DNA of 64,000 nt, taken from Hygrophila difformis. Its lineage: Eukaryota > Streptophyta > Magnoliopsida > Lamiales > Acanthaceae. Below the pieces are notes generated by a model. The model was not told the DNA's origin and made no database searches. It worked only from the letters and a program-made list of their open reading frames with translations. The stretch spans positions 17,236,526-17,300,525 of the forward strand of contig JAOANR010000004.1 of assembly GCA_030278955.1 (NCBI GenBank). Reading direction: 5' to 3'. Position numbers and translations under genes: made by a program. Shown here in pieces: positions 1 to 11,614 of this stretch. Each line of letters opens with the position of its first letter. The stretch's first letter is position 1.

Positions 1-2
1 TA

Positions 3-2975
3 ATTGAAAATTCCAGTGGCCATAAATTAAACCATAAAATGGTTTTGAATCCAAATGAGTTTACATGTGCTGCTTGCTATCAAGGAAAATTAATTACCAG
101 GCCATCTCCAGCAAAAGTGGGAATTGAATCACTTGCATTTTTGGAAAGAATTCAAGGTGATATATGTGGACCAATTGATCCACCTTGTGGACCATTCAAG
201 TACTTTATGGTACTAATTGATGCATCAACAAGATGGTCCCATGTCTGTTTATTGTCAACTCGCAACCTGGCCTTTGCTAGGCTACTCGCACAAATTATTA
301 AACTGCGAGCACAATTTCCTGATTATCCAATAAAGAAAATACGCCTTGATAATGCTGGAGAATACACATCAAATGCTTTTGATGATTTTTGCACATCTAT
401 TGGTATCACTGTAGAACATCCCGTTCCGTATGTGCATACCCAAAATGGTCTGGCTGAATCATTAATCAAAAGGTTGCAATTAATTGCACGACCTTTATTG
501 ATGAAATCAAAACTCCCCGTTTCTGCTTGGGGACATGCTATATTGCATGCAGCAGCATTAGTAAAAATTAGACCGACAAGCTATCATAGCTACTCCCCTA
601 CTCAAATTATAACGGGAAAAGAACCCGATATTTCCCATTTAAGAATTTTTGGGTGTGCGGTATATGTACCAATAGCACCACCTCAAAGGACAAAAATGGG
701 ACCTCAAAGAAGGATGGGCATATATGTCGGGTATGAATCCCCTTCGATTATTAAATATCTTGAACCAACAACGAGTGATTTATTTACTGCAAGATTTGCA
801 GATTGTCATTTTGACGAATCACATTTCCCGACATTAGGGGGAGGAAGTAATCAACTGAAAAAAGAAATTTCGTGGAAACTCCCACTTGATATATGTGATC
901 CCCGTACTAAACAATGTGAATTAGAAGTCCAAAGAATTGTGCATTTGCAAAGGATTGCAAATCAATTGCCTGATGCCTTCAATGATGCTGCAAGAGTGAC
1001 AAAAGCTTACATTGAAGCAGCAAATGCACCGGCCAAAATAAATATACCTGAAGGGCAAATCCCAAGTGCTAATGAATTTAATCCACGGCAAAAGCGTGGT
1101 AGACCAATGGGTTCCAAAGATAAAAATCCACGAAAGAAAAGAATTATACACGTGGATAATGAAAAACCCGAAGAGGTAATAAATTCAACTTTTGAAGAAG
1201 TTGATGCTGAAAATGCTAATCCAGAAGAAAGTGAAACTATTGAAACTGCTTTCAATTATATCACTTATGGAAAGTATTGGAACCGGAAAGAAATCAAAGT
1301 TGATCAAGCATTTGCATATAATGTAGCACTTGAGATGATGAAAAATGACGAGGATCCTGAACCAAAATCAGTTGATGAATGTCGGCAAAGGGATGATTGG
1401 CCAAAATGGAAAGATGCAATTAAATCAGAATTGGATTCACTGAACAAAAGAAAAGTATTCGGCCCCATAGTCCAAACACCTGAAAATGTAAAACCAGTTG
1501 GCTACAGATGGGTGTTTGTTAGAAAGAGAAATGAAAATAATGAAATTGCAAGATACAAAGCAAGGCTTGTAGCCCAAGGATTTTCCCAAAGACCGGGAAT
1601 TGATTTTGAGGAAACATATTCCCCAGTTATGGATGGAATAACTTTCAGGTATCTCATGAGCCTAGCAGTACGAGAAAAGCTCGAAATGAGGCTGATGGAT
1701 GTTGTTACTGCTTACTTATATGGCTCATTGGAGAATGATATTTATATGAAAATACCTGAAGGATTTAAATTGCCTGAATCTTATAACTCAAAGCCCAGAG
1801 AAGTTTATTCCATCAAATTACAAAAATCACTTTATGGGCTTAAGCAATCGGGCCGAATGTGGTACAATCGCCTCAGCGAAAGTTTAATTAATGAAGGTTA
1901 TATAAATGACCCTATATGCCCATGTGTTTTTATAAAGAAAAATGGGTCAGAATATGTAATCATCGCAGTCTATGTTGATGATTTAAATTTAATTGGAACT
2001 CCTGAAGAGCTAGAAAAGGCAATTGAATATCTGAAAAGGGAGTTCGAAATAAAGGATTTTGGAAAAACAAAATTCTGCCTTGGTTTGCAAATTGAGCATT
2101 TGAATAAGGGTATTTTTGTTCATCAATCAGCTTATACCCAAAAGGTATTGAAGCAATTTCGAATGGATTATGCTCATCCGTTAAGTAGTCCAATGGTCGT
2201 TCGGACACTTGATCCTGCAAAGGATCCATTTAGGCCAAAAGAGGATAATGAAGAACAACTTGGCCCAGAAGTGCCATATTTAAGCGCAATTGGCGCGTTA
2301 ATGTATCTGGCAAATAGCACGCGACCTGATATCGCGTTTGCTGTTAATTTACTCGCAAGATTTAGTTCTTGCCCTACTCAACGACATTGGAAAGGCATAA
2401 AGCACATCTTTCGCTATCTCCAGGGAACAGTTGACCTTGGGTTATTTTACCCAAAGGATTCTCGACATGAGTTGATCGGATATGCCGATGCAGGATATTT
2501 ATCAGATCCACACAAAGCCAAATCTCAGACAGGCTATATTTTTATGTGTGGTGGAACTGCTATCTCATGGAGATCCATGAAACAAACATTAACGGCTACT
2601 TCATCAAATCATGCCGAAATATTAGCAATCCATGAGGCTAGTCGAGAATGTATTTGGTTGAGGTCAATGACTCATCATATATTAAAAAATTGTGGTTTGG
2701 TCATTGAACCAAAAGTTCCCCCAACAATTTTATTTGAAGATAATTCAGCTTGTATAGCCCAATCGAAAGGGGGTTATATAAAAGGAGATAGGACTAAACA
2801 CATTTCACCAAAATTTTTCTATACCCATGATCTTCAAAAGAATGGTGAAATCGATGTGCAACAAATTCGATCAGATGAGAACTTAGCGGATCTATTGACC
2901 AAGGCATTGCCGACTGCAACATTCGAGAAGCTCGTAAAGAAAATTGGAATGCTGCGGCTTCGAGATTTAAAGTGA
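3..2975 (+). CDS. copia Pol polyprotein (integrase-RT-RNase H), 5' partial
   Basis: The frame is open from base 3, so the ATG at 39 is internal and the true start lies left of the window. Upstream codons supply the two histidines and the CAAC motif near codon 25 supplies the cysteines of the integrase HHCC zinc finger. The integrase core shows QGDICGP, RLDNAGEY and GLAESLIKR as the three acidic catalytic blocks. The reverse transcriptase shows MDVVTAYLYG, SLYGLKQSGRMWY and the catalytic YVDDLNLIG. RNase H shows GYADAGYL, SSNHAEILA and FEDNSACI. There is no stop or frameshift over about 990 codons, unlike the other retroelements in this window, so this copy may be young. Product: polyprotein for reverse transcription and integration. 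Confidence 0.93.
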   Translation: MENSSGHKLNHKMVLNPNEFTCAACYQGKLITRPSPAKVGIESLAFLERIQGDICGPIDPPCGPFKYFMVLIDASTRWSHVCLLSTRNLAFARLLAQIIKLRAQFPDYPIKKIRLDNAGEYTSNAFDDFCTSIGITVEHPVPYVHTQNGLAESLIKRLQLIARPLLMKSKLPVSAWGHAILHAAALVKIRPTSYHSYSPTQIITGKEPDISHLRIFGCAVYVPIAPPQRTKMGPQRRMGIYVGYESPSIIKYLEPTTSDLFTARFADCHFDESHFPTLGGGSNQLKKEISWKLPLDICDPRTKQCELEVQRIVHLQRIANQLPDAFNDAARVTKAYIEAANAPAKINIPEGQIPSANEFNPRQKRGRPMGSKDKNPRKKRIIHVDNEKPEEVINSTFEEVDAENANPEESETIETAFNYITYGKYWNRKEIKVDQAFAYNVALEMMKNDEDPEPKSVDECRQRDDWPKWKDAIKSELDSLNKRKVFGPIVQTPENVKPVGYRWVFVRKRNENNEIARYKARLVAQGFSQRPGIDFEETYSPVMDGITFRYLMSLAVREKLEMRLMDVVTAYLYGSLENDIYMKIPEGFKLPESYNSKPREVYSIKLQKSLYGLKQSGRMWYNRLSESLINEGYINDPICPCVFIKKNGSEYVIIAVYVDDLNLIGTPEELEKAIEYLKREFEIKDFGKTKFCLGLQIEHLNKGIFVHQSAYTQKVLKQFRMDYAHPLSSPMVVRTLDPAKDPFRPKEDNEEQLGPEVPYLSAIGALMYLANSTRPDIAFAVNLLARFSSCPTQRHWKGIKHIFRYLQGTVDLGLFYPKDSRHELIGYADAGYLSDPHKAKSQTGYIFMCGGTAISWRSMKQTLTATSSNHAEILAIHEASRECIWLRSMTHHILKNCGLVIEPKVPPTILFEDNSACIAQSKGGYIKGDRTKHISPKFFYTHDLQKNGEIDVQQIRSDENLADLLTKALPTATFEKLVKKIGMLRLRDLK

Positions 2976-3101
2976 TGTTACAATCAGGGGGAGCAATGAA
3001 TACAAGAATATTGTACTCTTTTTCCTTCACTAGGATTTTTTCCCACAGGGTTTTTTCCTAGTAAGGTTTTAATGAGGCATATTCTTTGTATAATAGACAT
3101 G

Positions 3102-3111
3102 CAAGGGGGAG
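3102..3111 (+). promoter_or_regulatory. polypurine tract of the copia element
   Basis: The tract CAAGGGGGAG lies directly before the TG that opens the LTR. It would prime plus-strand DNA synthesis. A second G-run (AATCAGGGGGAG near 2980) lies just after the pol stop and could be an older or duplicate tract. Confidence 0.7.
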
Positions 3112-3315
3112 TGTGATGAGTCATACCCGTAGGAGTGACTCATGTTTGTGCATGTCCAAGTGTAATCTTCTAAATATCGTTAGTCACCATGCAATGATGA
3201 CTAATTACATCTGTGTGCTCCTATAAATTCCCCATTTGTAAAGAATCGTTGCACAGTTCACTTGAATAAAAGAAAGGCATTACTTTGCTTCTGTCCGTTC
3301 CCAATTCTGTCTTCA
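3112..3315 (+). repeat. 3' LTR of the copia element
   Basis: About 204 bp beginning TGTGATGAG after the polypurine tract and ending near TCTTCA, where AT-rich sequence of different character begins. It contains a TATA-like CTATAAATTC near 3221 and an AATAAA signal near 3266, as expected for U3 and R. The ends are estimates because the partner LTR is not in the window. Confidence 0.65.
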
Positions 3316-3648
3316 TTATTAATATATAATATATATAGTCCATTATATACATATATTCTCATATATATAGAGTTAATAGGTTTATTTTATACAACAATAT
3401 ATGAATTATTAATGGAATTTTGTGTATTTTGCAAATAAATAAGTTTTAAAAAAAATGGATATTGACCCATATGAATATTTTTTTTAAAAAATAGACTTAT
3501 ATGGACTAAAAATAAAATAAATAAAAAATAGTAAAATAATTTCATAAAGGACGAAATGCTTCTAAAGTCACTTTCGAAGCCCGACGATAAAATACTTACT
3601 CCGTTTTCTTTTGTTTACTCCATGTGAGCTTTCGCCGCTATTCACATA
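3316..3648. other. AT-rich intergenic sequence
   Basis: Low-complexity AT-rich DNA with no credible coding frame. It separates the copia LTR from the CACTA element. Confidence 0.6.
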
Positions 3649-5014
3649 CACTACAAGAAAAAGTCAGTTTAGCGACCGAAATTCGCGACCGAAAATATTT
3701 GGTCGCTATTACCGACCGAATTAGCGACCGAACTTTTCTGTCGCTACTTTGCCGACCGAATTAGCGACCGAAAGTTTCTGTCGCAATTTAGCGACTGAAA
3801 TAGCGACCGAAACGCATTTGGTGGCTACCTGGCGACAGAAATCCAATCCGCGACCGAAATAGCGACCGAACCATTCGGTCGCTAATCCAATTTCCAATTT
3901 TTTATTTTTTTTAAAAAAAATCTTTTCAAATATATGTTTACCGACCGAAAATATTCAGTCACAAACTAGCGACCGATTTCGCGACCGAATTTTCGGTCGC
4001 AAATCTTTTTAAATAATTTTAATTTTTTTTATTTTATTTAATTTTTTTTTATCTTTTTAATTTTAATTATTTTTTCCTGAATTAAATTTTCTTTAATTTA
4101 TTTTATTTTTATATCTTAATTTTAATTTTAAATATTTAATTTAATTAATGTTGGATTTAATATGTAATTTTTTAATTTTAATTAATGAATTTAATATTTT
4201 TATAATGAAAGTTTTTAGTTTAATTAATATCTAATAATATTGATTTCAGGTTTTTTAAATTTAATTAGTGATTTAATTAATTTTATCCATTTAATTTAAT
4301 TTTATATTTTATTTAATTAATTATTCATTCAATTATTTATTTAACTAATATAATTTTTTTATTTTATTATTTAAGTTATTAATTTACACATTTATACAAA
4401 CATATATTATATATATAACACATTGCATAAGATGACATGAAATGGTGACTAGCCGGATGGGATGCGCGCGCGTGGGGGGTCAGCAGGACCTTGGTTTGAA
4501 TCCCCTCTTCAACACACTTGTGAATGAATTAAAATATATGACATGTGGCAGGCTTTCATTGGAGATTCTGAGGGCTGGTACAGGTGGTTAGGGCTGTGGA
4601 TGATGATGATGGGGTCGTGGGTTCGAGCCCTCCTGGGAACATTTTTTCCTCAAATTTTGGACTTATTTAGCGACCGAAAATTTCGGTCGCTAATTCGGTC
4701 GCGAAATTTAGCGACCGCTAATTCGGTCGCGAATTCGGTCGCTAATATAAAAATTATTAAAAATAAAAAATTTAGATTTTCGGTCGCGAAACTCAGCGAC
4801 CGAAAAATACGGTCGCAGTTTCGGTCGCGAAAATCCGACCGAAAATTTTTTTAGTCGGTAGAAGTTTTTCGACAAAGCTTTTACCGACTGAAAAAATTCG
4901 GTCGCGAATTCGGTCGCTAACCCTTTTAGTGACCGAATTTTGAGGCTTAGCGACCGAAAAATTGTTATCATAGTGTTATCATAGCGGTCGCTAAACTGAA
5001 TTTTTCTTGTTGTG
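3649..5014. mobile_element. non-autonomous CACTA (En/Spm-like) transposon
   Basis: Starts CACTACAAGAAAAAGTCAGT and ends with the matching inverted copy (read from the other strand, CACAACAAGAAAAATTCAGT). The TIRs continue into TTAGCGACCG. A 3-bp duplication ATA flanks both ends (3646-3648 and 5015-5017), the CACTA hallmark. Both subterminal regions are packed with GCGACCGAA in both orientations, typical transposase-binding repeats. The AT-rich middle has no transposase; the 103-codon frame at 4543-4854 simply reads through the repeats. Confidence 0.92.
4439..4645 (+). other. two tRNA-like promoter modules inside the CACTA element
   Basis: Two adjacent segments each look like a tRNA-derived polymerase III promoter. 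The first pairs an A-box-like TAGCCGGATGG (4450) with a B-box-like GGTTTGAATCC (4493). The second pairs GGTACAGGTGGTTAGGGC (near 4576) with GGTTCGAGCCC (4620). They may be captured SINE heads or decayed tRNA genes. Neither folds obviously into a full cloverleaf, so no tRNA gene is called. Confidence 0.45.
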
Positions 5015-5209
5015 ATATATATACTTAAACTTAAAGTGTTATCATAGTTATGCAAGTTAACATATAGTCAAATGAAATATTGTTAGATTCGTCTCGTTGT
5101 TAAGTTTTTAAATATCAAACTTTTAGAATTTTTACTTGTACCGGACTTGAGTTATTAGTGGTTTAAAATGTGTATTGGACTGCGTGATGGGTGGGTACGA
5201 TAGCAAATA

Positions 5210-5730
5210 CTCCCTCCGTCCCGCGAAATGTGGCCACTTTTTTTTGGGCACGGTAATTTAGGTAGTGAGGGTTTAGTAGTTAAAGTGGTGTGGACATTTT
5301 ATATTTAAGATTCTAATGAATTTTGATACTGTTTATTGTTTAAATTTGACTTAATATTATGTAATGATACAATTGAAGAAAAATATTCAAGTACGATCTT
5401 GTTAGAATCGTCTAATCGTGTAGTTTCATAATATATATTTTATATAATTTTTATTTGTACCAATTTTGAAATATTAAGAATTAAAGAAATGCTAGAGACT
5501 TCGTGTAGAAAAGTAAAAGTGTATTGAAATTTGTGCAGAAGAGTAAAAATGAACACTTTTAATATGATTTGAGAATAATTAAAATTCTAATTAAACTTAT
5601 ATTATTTTAATTTATCTAAAAATGGAAAGTGCTCAAATTTCGTGGGACATTCGAAAAAGAATAGTTGTCAAATTTCAAGAATAGTTATCAAATTTCGTGG
5701 GACGAGCTAAGTATAACGAATCAGAGGAAG
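5210..5730. mobile_element. Stowaway-like MITE (Tc1/mariner type)
   Basis: Begins CTCCCTCCGTCCC and ends with an imperfect inverted copy ...CAGAGGAAG, flanked by TA dinucleotides. The interior has the motif TTGTTAGAATCGTCTAATC that recurs in the other MITEs of this window. The segment just left of it (about 5045-5200) has similar internal sequence without clear termini and is probably an older fragment of the same family. Confidence 0.75.
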
Positions 5731-6061
5731 TACTAAAAATGGTGGGAGTGATTAGTTAATAAATTAAGAAAGAATTTGATGAGCAAGCAAGACGTTATAC
5801 GCATATCTCGAATTGCTTGGTACATAAGAAAACATTGCAAAAATGCAAAGTGCAAAAAGGGACGGTAATCCTTCGTTTCCTTCTTCGTTACGGATTCGAA
5901 TTCCATTATTCCATCGCCTTTTTGGGAGAATATGATTCCCATTGGGTTTGCTGTCGCCATCGTAGGGAATCTTTTGTATTGTCGATTTTGCATTTTAGAT
6001 AAAAGTCATGGTCGTCTTTGCTGCAGCGACTGCTGTCGATCCTCCTTGGGTGGCCAATCCT
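5731..6061 (+). other. 5' flank and probable 5' UTR of the PLC gene
   Basis: Lies between the MITE and the PLC start. An in-frame ATG at 6008 would add 18 residues, but the family-typical N-terminus starts at 6062, so 6008-6061 is more likely untranslated leader. No clear TATA box was recognised. Confidence 0.5.
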
Positions 6062-9000
6062 ATGTCCAAGCAAACGTACAGAATTTGCTTCTGCTTCCGC
6101 CGGCGTTTCCGCCTCGCCGCCGCGGATGTGCCGCCCGAGATCAAGCGGATTTTCAGGGAGTACTCGGAGGGCAGCATGATGAGTGTGGATCACCTACGGC
6201 GGTTCCTCGTGGAGGTGCAGGGAGAGAATAATGCTACTGTGGAGACCGCGCAGGGGATCGTCGATGGACTCAAACATCTTCATATATTTCATCGCAGGGG
6301 GCTTAATCTCGACGCTTTCTTTAAGTTCTTGTTTGGGGATGCTAATCCGCCACTCGACCCCAAGCCTCGGGTAAAAGATGTTCTCTGTTGGTTCAAGTTT
6401 TTATTATTATTTTTTATTTTTTTATTTTTCGCATTTGTTATGAGTAGGTTGAAAGTTTGAACTGCCAAATTGATTGTTACCGCAGTCAAATTTCTTCAAA
6501 ACTACATATCCTGATGAATGTTGCCTAAAGATTAACATTTATGTGGATCATGATTTCAGTAGTATCAGTTGCTACGTTGTGTTTGTGAACTGTTCGGTCA
6601 TTTGATTGTGGATAATCTATCTACGAGGAAGCTTAAGCTTGCGAAATTTGTGGAACATACTTTATTGGAGCCTTTAACTGTATGAAGTTAGGTTTAACTG
6701 AGTTTAAGCATATATTGGTTTCCTTCATTATGGATTATAGATAATAGTCTTCATTTTATTTTATTTACTTTTTTCCGTTTCAGATTCACCATGATATGAC
6801 AGAACCACTGTCTCATTACTACATATATACTAGTCACAATACCTATTTAACTGGGAATCAACTCAGTAGTGACAGCAGTGATATCCCTGTTGTCCGTGCT
6901 CTCCGAGGAGGTGTAAGAGTAATTGAGTTGGATTTATGGCCAAATTCTTCAAAAGATGATGTGGATGTTCGGCATGGAAGGTATTAATGTAATTCACTGT
7001 AAATTTGTGTGACACATATCCTTTTATGTGGATGAAACTGATTAGCAGGATACTTGAGATCTCCATCACTTTGATGTTGTGCTTTAAACCAGTTCCATAC
7101 TGAATGTACTTGGGAAATCGCATGATTTTGCTGAGTGTGGATTATACATTTTACACCAGATTTGTCAATGCTGGGTTTTCATATTCTTAGAAGAATTTAT
7201 TTTATGCAGGTCATTTACCACTCCTGTAGGACTTGTCAAATGTTTGAAGGCAATTAATGAACATTCTTTTATTGTTTCTGAATACCCTGTTGTGATAACT
7301 CTTGAAGATCATCTTACTACTCATCTTCAAGCTCTAGTAGCTCAGGTATATCAATCGTAGATGAGCTAAACATTCTCCGGATTCATAGAATTCACATTTC
7401 CTGACTGTCATTCATACATTATAACAATTGTTTACATGTATTCTGAAGTGATGAAATAGTATAGCAATTCAATCAATGTCTTAAAAATTTCATACATACT
7501 TGTCTCTGTTCCAGATGATCACTCAAATATTTGGAGAATTGCTGTTTACAACTGATTTAGATCTCCTTAGACAATTTCCATGCCCAGAATCACTGAAGAA
7601 GCGAATCATTGTTTCAACTAAGCTGCCCAAGGAAAAGTCAGGGGCTCCAAAAGTAAAGCAAAAGAAAAACAATTCAGGAAATGAAAGGAGCTCAAGCAAA
7701 GATAAAGCCCAGAGAATAGAAATTACAAGCGTCAACTCAGAAACCAGTTATGATAAGGTGCATTATTGAGTGCTCAACACAATGAAAAGTGACTAAATTA
7801 ATTAATTAATTAATTTTGTGTGTTTTAAGTTCCTAGAATTCCTCTTATAGGGGGATAATATGGACACGATGAACACAGAAACTGATGAAGATGTGGAAAA
7901 AGATCTAAAGTCACAACAGCATGCAGCACCAGAGTACAGCAGTCTAATTGCAATACCTGCGGGAAAGGTAAAAGGAGGAATTCAGGATTGGCTGAGGGTT
8001 GATCCTGCTAAAGTGAGACGTTTAAGCTTAAGTGAGCAAGAATTTGAAAAGGCCATCACCGACTATGGGGATGATATTGTTAGGTACAATTTTACAAAAC
8101 ATTCACATAAGTTGCTAACTGCACTTCTTTAATATGTTGAAAGTATGTGATGTCTTGTATATGAATTGATCTCTTGAGTTCCATTTTTATAACTGCTACA
8201 GAGATATGAAGTCTACTGAGACCTGAAAATTACTGTTGCTACTGGGGTGTGGGGGTAGGATAAGGTGAGTACTGATGAATTACTCTAATGTAATGATAAA
8301 TACTGGAACTTATCAAATTGTGTTGGAAAGAGAATGGAGGGTTTTGAATGACTTGAGTACATCACTTCTAAATAGTTTTGAAACCGATCTATGTTACATA
8401 TTACTTGATTACATTCTGACTTTTTTTCTCCTGTATACTAAAACTCAATTGCTTTTTGCGATTATTTGTCAACTTGGAGAGACCTAATGCATTTTCTATT
8501 TTGTAAATGTCGATGTCACCAAATTATTTTATTTGTAAGAGGTGATATATTTAAATTTACCTGAGAATCTTAGTCTTGACTAATATATTTAGCAGTTTAA
8601 TCCATATAGCTATCTTTACATAGTAAATTACAACCTTGATGAAGGCAATGATGATACTCGATTGTCAAATGTTTTTTAAGAGGAAGTTATGATGGATAGT
8701 TGTACTTAGCGATATAATGTCTTATATTTTCATGAAATGCATGCATTAGAAATAAAGGAGCAGTTCTCGCCAGTTATTCGCTGTCAATGAAACAATACTT
8801 AAGGTTTTGGACAACCTTGGCAAACTGCCGATCACATATGTTTATGCTACTCCGACTGTCATATCTTACCAAATATCAATGGAGTCTTCAAATTTTAATC
8901 GCTTTGGTGAATTCAATGCAATGATGGCCACAGAATTGTTTTGTAGGTTCACTCAGAGAAATCTGTTGAGGGTATATCCTAAAGCCGCACGCTTGGACTC

Positions 9001-11398
9001 CTCCAATTATAATCCAATGATTGCATGGATGCATGGAGCTCAGATGGTTGCTTTAAATATGCAGGTTAGTCACCTAATTTCAAACTTACGTGTGCATATA
9101 GGCATATTCTAAATCCTATCTTTTGTCATCTGTTTTCTAGTTCAAACTTTCTATTGGATTTAAAAGTATTGTAAACTAGTGGTAACTTGGTAGACGGAAG
9201 CAGCTGATATTGAGTTGATCTCTTATTCATACATTGTGTGCAAACTGTGTAAGTAGCATATTTTTCAAATCAATGGGCACAAATTATATAGATATCAGTT
9301 TGTTCAAAGCCTGAGCAATTGCATACTTTTTGAGCAGTCTCCTAATTACTTATGCAACGCAAGAGCATATATGTACTCGTTGAATAGACAATGCCTCGGT
9401 TATGCTGCTATTGTGTCACAGTCATCTATATAACTATTTTTGCGGGTAGAAGAAAACAAGTAGCTTTTCGAACAAGTCTTTTGAGAGCTCAACTGTATTG
9501 ATCTTTGGTACAATCACATCCAGCATGATATTGAATGAATAAGCTTAGCAAATCGTTACCTCTTATGCATCAAGCGCATGTACACTTCGGCCTTGTTTGA
9601 GAGATCTTATCAATATACTCTTGTAAGCATCTTATTAGAGCCTAAATTGCCTCTAATAAGAGGCTTATAAGAGGATATAAGAGGCTTATAAGAGGCTTCA
9701 ATAGGATCTATAAACAATGCATTTGTAGGACAGGATTCATTAATTACTGTATCCAATTCAAAAGATATAAGTAATTTTTTAATAGTCCCTTCATTCATTT
9801 TTATTTAACACTTTTCAACATTTCACGCAACTCAAGACACACTTTTAACCATTAATAATTCAAATGATATACAAGGAAAATTATAAAAATTTGATATTTT
9901 AAAACTACGTGATTAGACAAATCCAACAAGATTTCACTTGACTATATTTCTAACTGCACTAAACAGTTAAAAAGTTAGTTTAAGTTAATGAATTGTGTGA
10001 GCTATGAAAAATGACAAGTGAAAATGAACAGAGGGAGTACTACTTATTTAGGTTCAATCAAGAATCGCTTGAATTAGTATAATTGTAAACGACCCTTTAT
10101 TATAGAATTCATCACATTTAGCTAATCATAAAAGTTAAAGATATTATTCCTTATGTGAAATTCTAATAAGTATTTATTAAATCTACCGATGTCTTATTTT
10201 TGGAAATAATAAAAGTTAATCAAGGTAATACCCATCATTAGTATCCAATTTTCATTCCATCACAAAAATTACCTGGCCATCACATTTAGCACCTACTAAT
10301 TCTGCACCCTACCAATGCCTGGAGTCATACCTAATTGGATGAGATTAATTAATACTTCATATCAGTTATGGAACTAATTAATCAATCCCGTCCTTAAAAG
10401 TGGATACACTAAGATTAGGCGAACTCAGTTTTTCGTTATAAAACATGCTTAACTCATTAAGTACTCAACTTATATACATTTAAGTAAAAATTCGTAGACT
10501 TTGGAGCTTATTGCAAACATCTCATAATCTATCAAAACTTATAACCGAATCAAATGAAAGCATGGTCAAACATTCTTTTCAATAAATTAATTGATCTTTT
10601 TGTGATCAAACGTTCGGAAGTAATGCCTTGAATTTGCATGGGTAAATCTTTTAAGCAAATGAACTTTGTAACAGGGCTATGGGAAATCACTTTGGTTGAT
10701 GCATGGAATGTTCAGGGCCAATGGTGGTTGCGGATATGTTAAAAAGCCAGACTTTTTGTTAATGACTGGTGCCAATAATGTGATCTTCAATCCTAGAGCT
10801 TGTTTGCCTGTCAAGACTACATTGAGGGTGCACCAACATTTCTCGATTTGCTTACTGATAATCCTTTGCACCTGTTTAATACGATGTAATAAGCATTTGC
10901 TTTCTTACCATCAGGTCACAATATATATGGGGGAAGGATGGTACTATGAATTCCCTCACACACACTTCGATTCTTACTCCCCTCCAGATTTTTATGCAAA
11001 GGTAAGGCTTTTATTGGTTTGCAATGATGCACTTCATCCTTTGGGCTTAACATTATTATGATGAAGATTATTCTCTTTGCCAATTTTTATCAATATCTGC
11101 ACAGGTAGCAATAGTTGGAGTGCCTGCAGATACTAAGAAGAAGAAAACTAGGACAATGGATGATACTTTCATCCCAATGTGGGATCAGGTTTTTGTGTTC
11201 CCACTGAGTGTTCCCGAACTGGCCCTGCTGCGGATTGAAGTTGGTGAGTACGATGCATCTGGACAAAGTGAGTTTGCAGGTCAAACATGCCTCCCGGTGT
11301 CGGAGCTCAAAAAAGGTATTCGTGCAGTTCCACTGTACGGTCGTAAAGGCGAGAGGTACAGGCATGTGAAGCTTCTTATGAGATTTGAATATGTTTGA
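6062..11398 (+). CDS. PLC: phosphoinositide-specific phospholipase C
   Basis: Nine exons with GT-AG junctions join in frame to 589 codons plus stop: 6062-6370, 6784-6980, 7210-7345, 7515-7757, 7851-8083, 8947-9064, 10675-10827, 10915-11001, 11105-11398. The start at 6062 gives [17 protein letters not shown], the usual plant PLC N-terminus. Residues 1-100 form the EF-hand-like region. The X domain (about 106-250) holds [11 protein letters not shown] with catalytic His121, Glu151 and Asp153 in IELDLW, and the second histidine in VRHG (His167). An acidic, lysine-rich linker (about 255-320) precedes the Y domain (about 320-435, with [24 protein letters not shown] split across exons 6-7 and beyond). 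The C2 domain follows (about 450-585, [19 protein letters not shown]). The enzyme cleaves PI(4,5)P2 or PI4P to inositol phosphates and diacylglycerol at the plasma membrane in a calcium-dependent way. Length, residues and exon phases suggest a functional gene. The exact paralogue (PLC1-PLC9) cannot be fixed. Confidence 0.95.
9785..10037. mobile_element. Stowaway-like MITE in PLC intron 6
   Basis: About 253 bp between TA dinucleotides, ending ...GAACAGAGGGAG and starting with a degenerate copy (TCCCTTCATTC). The interior matches the 253-260-bp family elsewhere in the window (AACAAGATTTCACTTGACTATA). It sits in the 1.6-kb intron 9065-10674 and may be nested in an older hAT-like sequence (about 9588-10096). 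Confidence 0.65.
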
Positions 11399-11614
11399 TT
11401 TAAAATAACGGTTATCTTTTTGGATTTGTGTAGTCCATGCCTATATACGAATGATATAATCACACATCTGTTGTGGGAATGAATTGAATTATATTAGTGT
11501 TGCTTGCTATAGCCAAATTTCTCAAATAGGAAAGTATTTGAGACTTTAATTCTCTCCTTTTCAATGCTTTCGAGTTGGCTGAAGTCGAGTTTTATTTTAC
11601 GGCTTCTATGTATA
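11399..11614 (+). other. 3' flank/UTR of PLC
   Basis: Short AT-rich stretch after the PLC stop and before the Helitron-like terminus. No strong AATAAA polyadenylation signal was seen. Confidence 0.5.

Larger units (their letters stand above)
1..3315 (+). mobile_element. Ty1/copia LTR retrotransposon, 3' part
   Basis: The window opens inside a copia element. What remains is the end of the GAG-pre-integrase zinc finger, integrase, reverse transcriptase, RNase H, a G-rich polypurine tract (3105-3111) and a short 3' LTR. The order integrase before reverse transcriptase defines the copia (Pseudoviridae-like) superfamily. The 5' LTR, gag and protease lie outside the window, so the target duplication cannot be checked. 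Confidence 0.9.

Noticed and set aside
4439..4645. Functional tRNA genes
   Set aside because: Box-like motifs only; acceptor stems and anticodon arms do not pair convincingly.
6008..6061. Upstream in-frame ATG as start of PLC
   Set aside because: It adds 18 residues not typical of plant PLCs; the ATG at 6062 gives the conserved MSKQTY start.
5817..6231. Short frames around the PLC leader and first exon
   Set aside because: They are shadows of exon 1 in other frames or lie in the leader.
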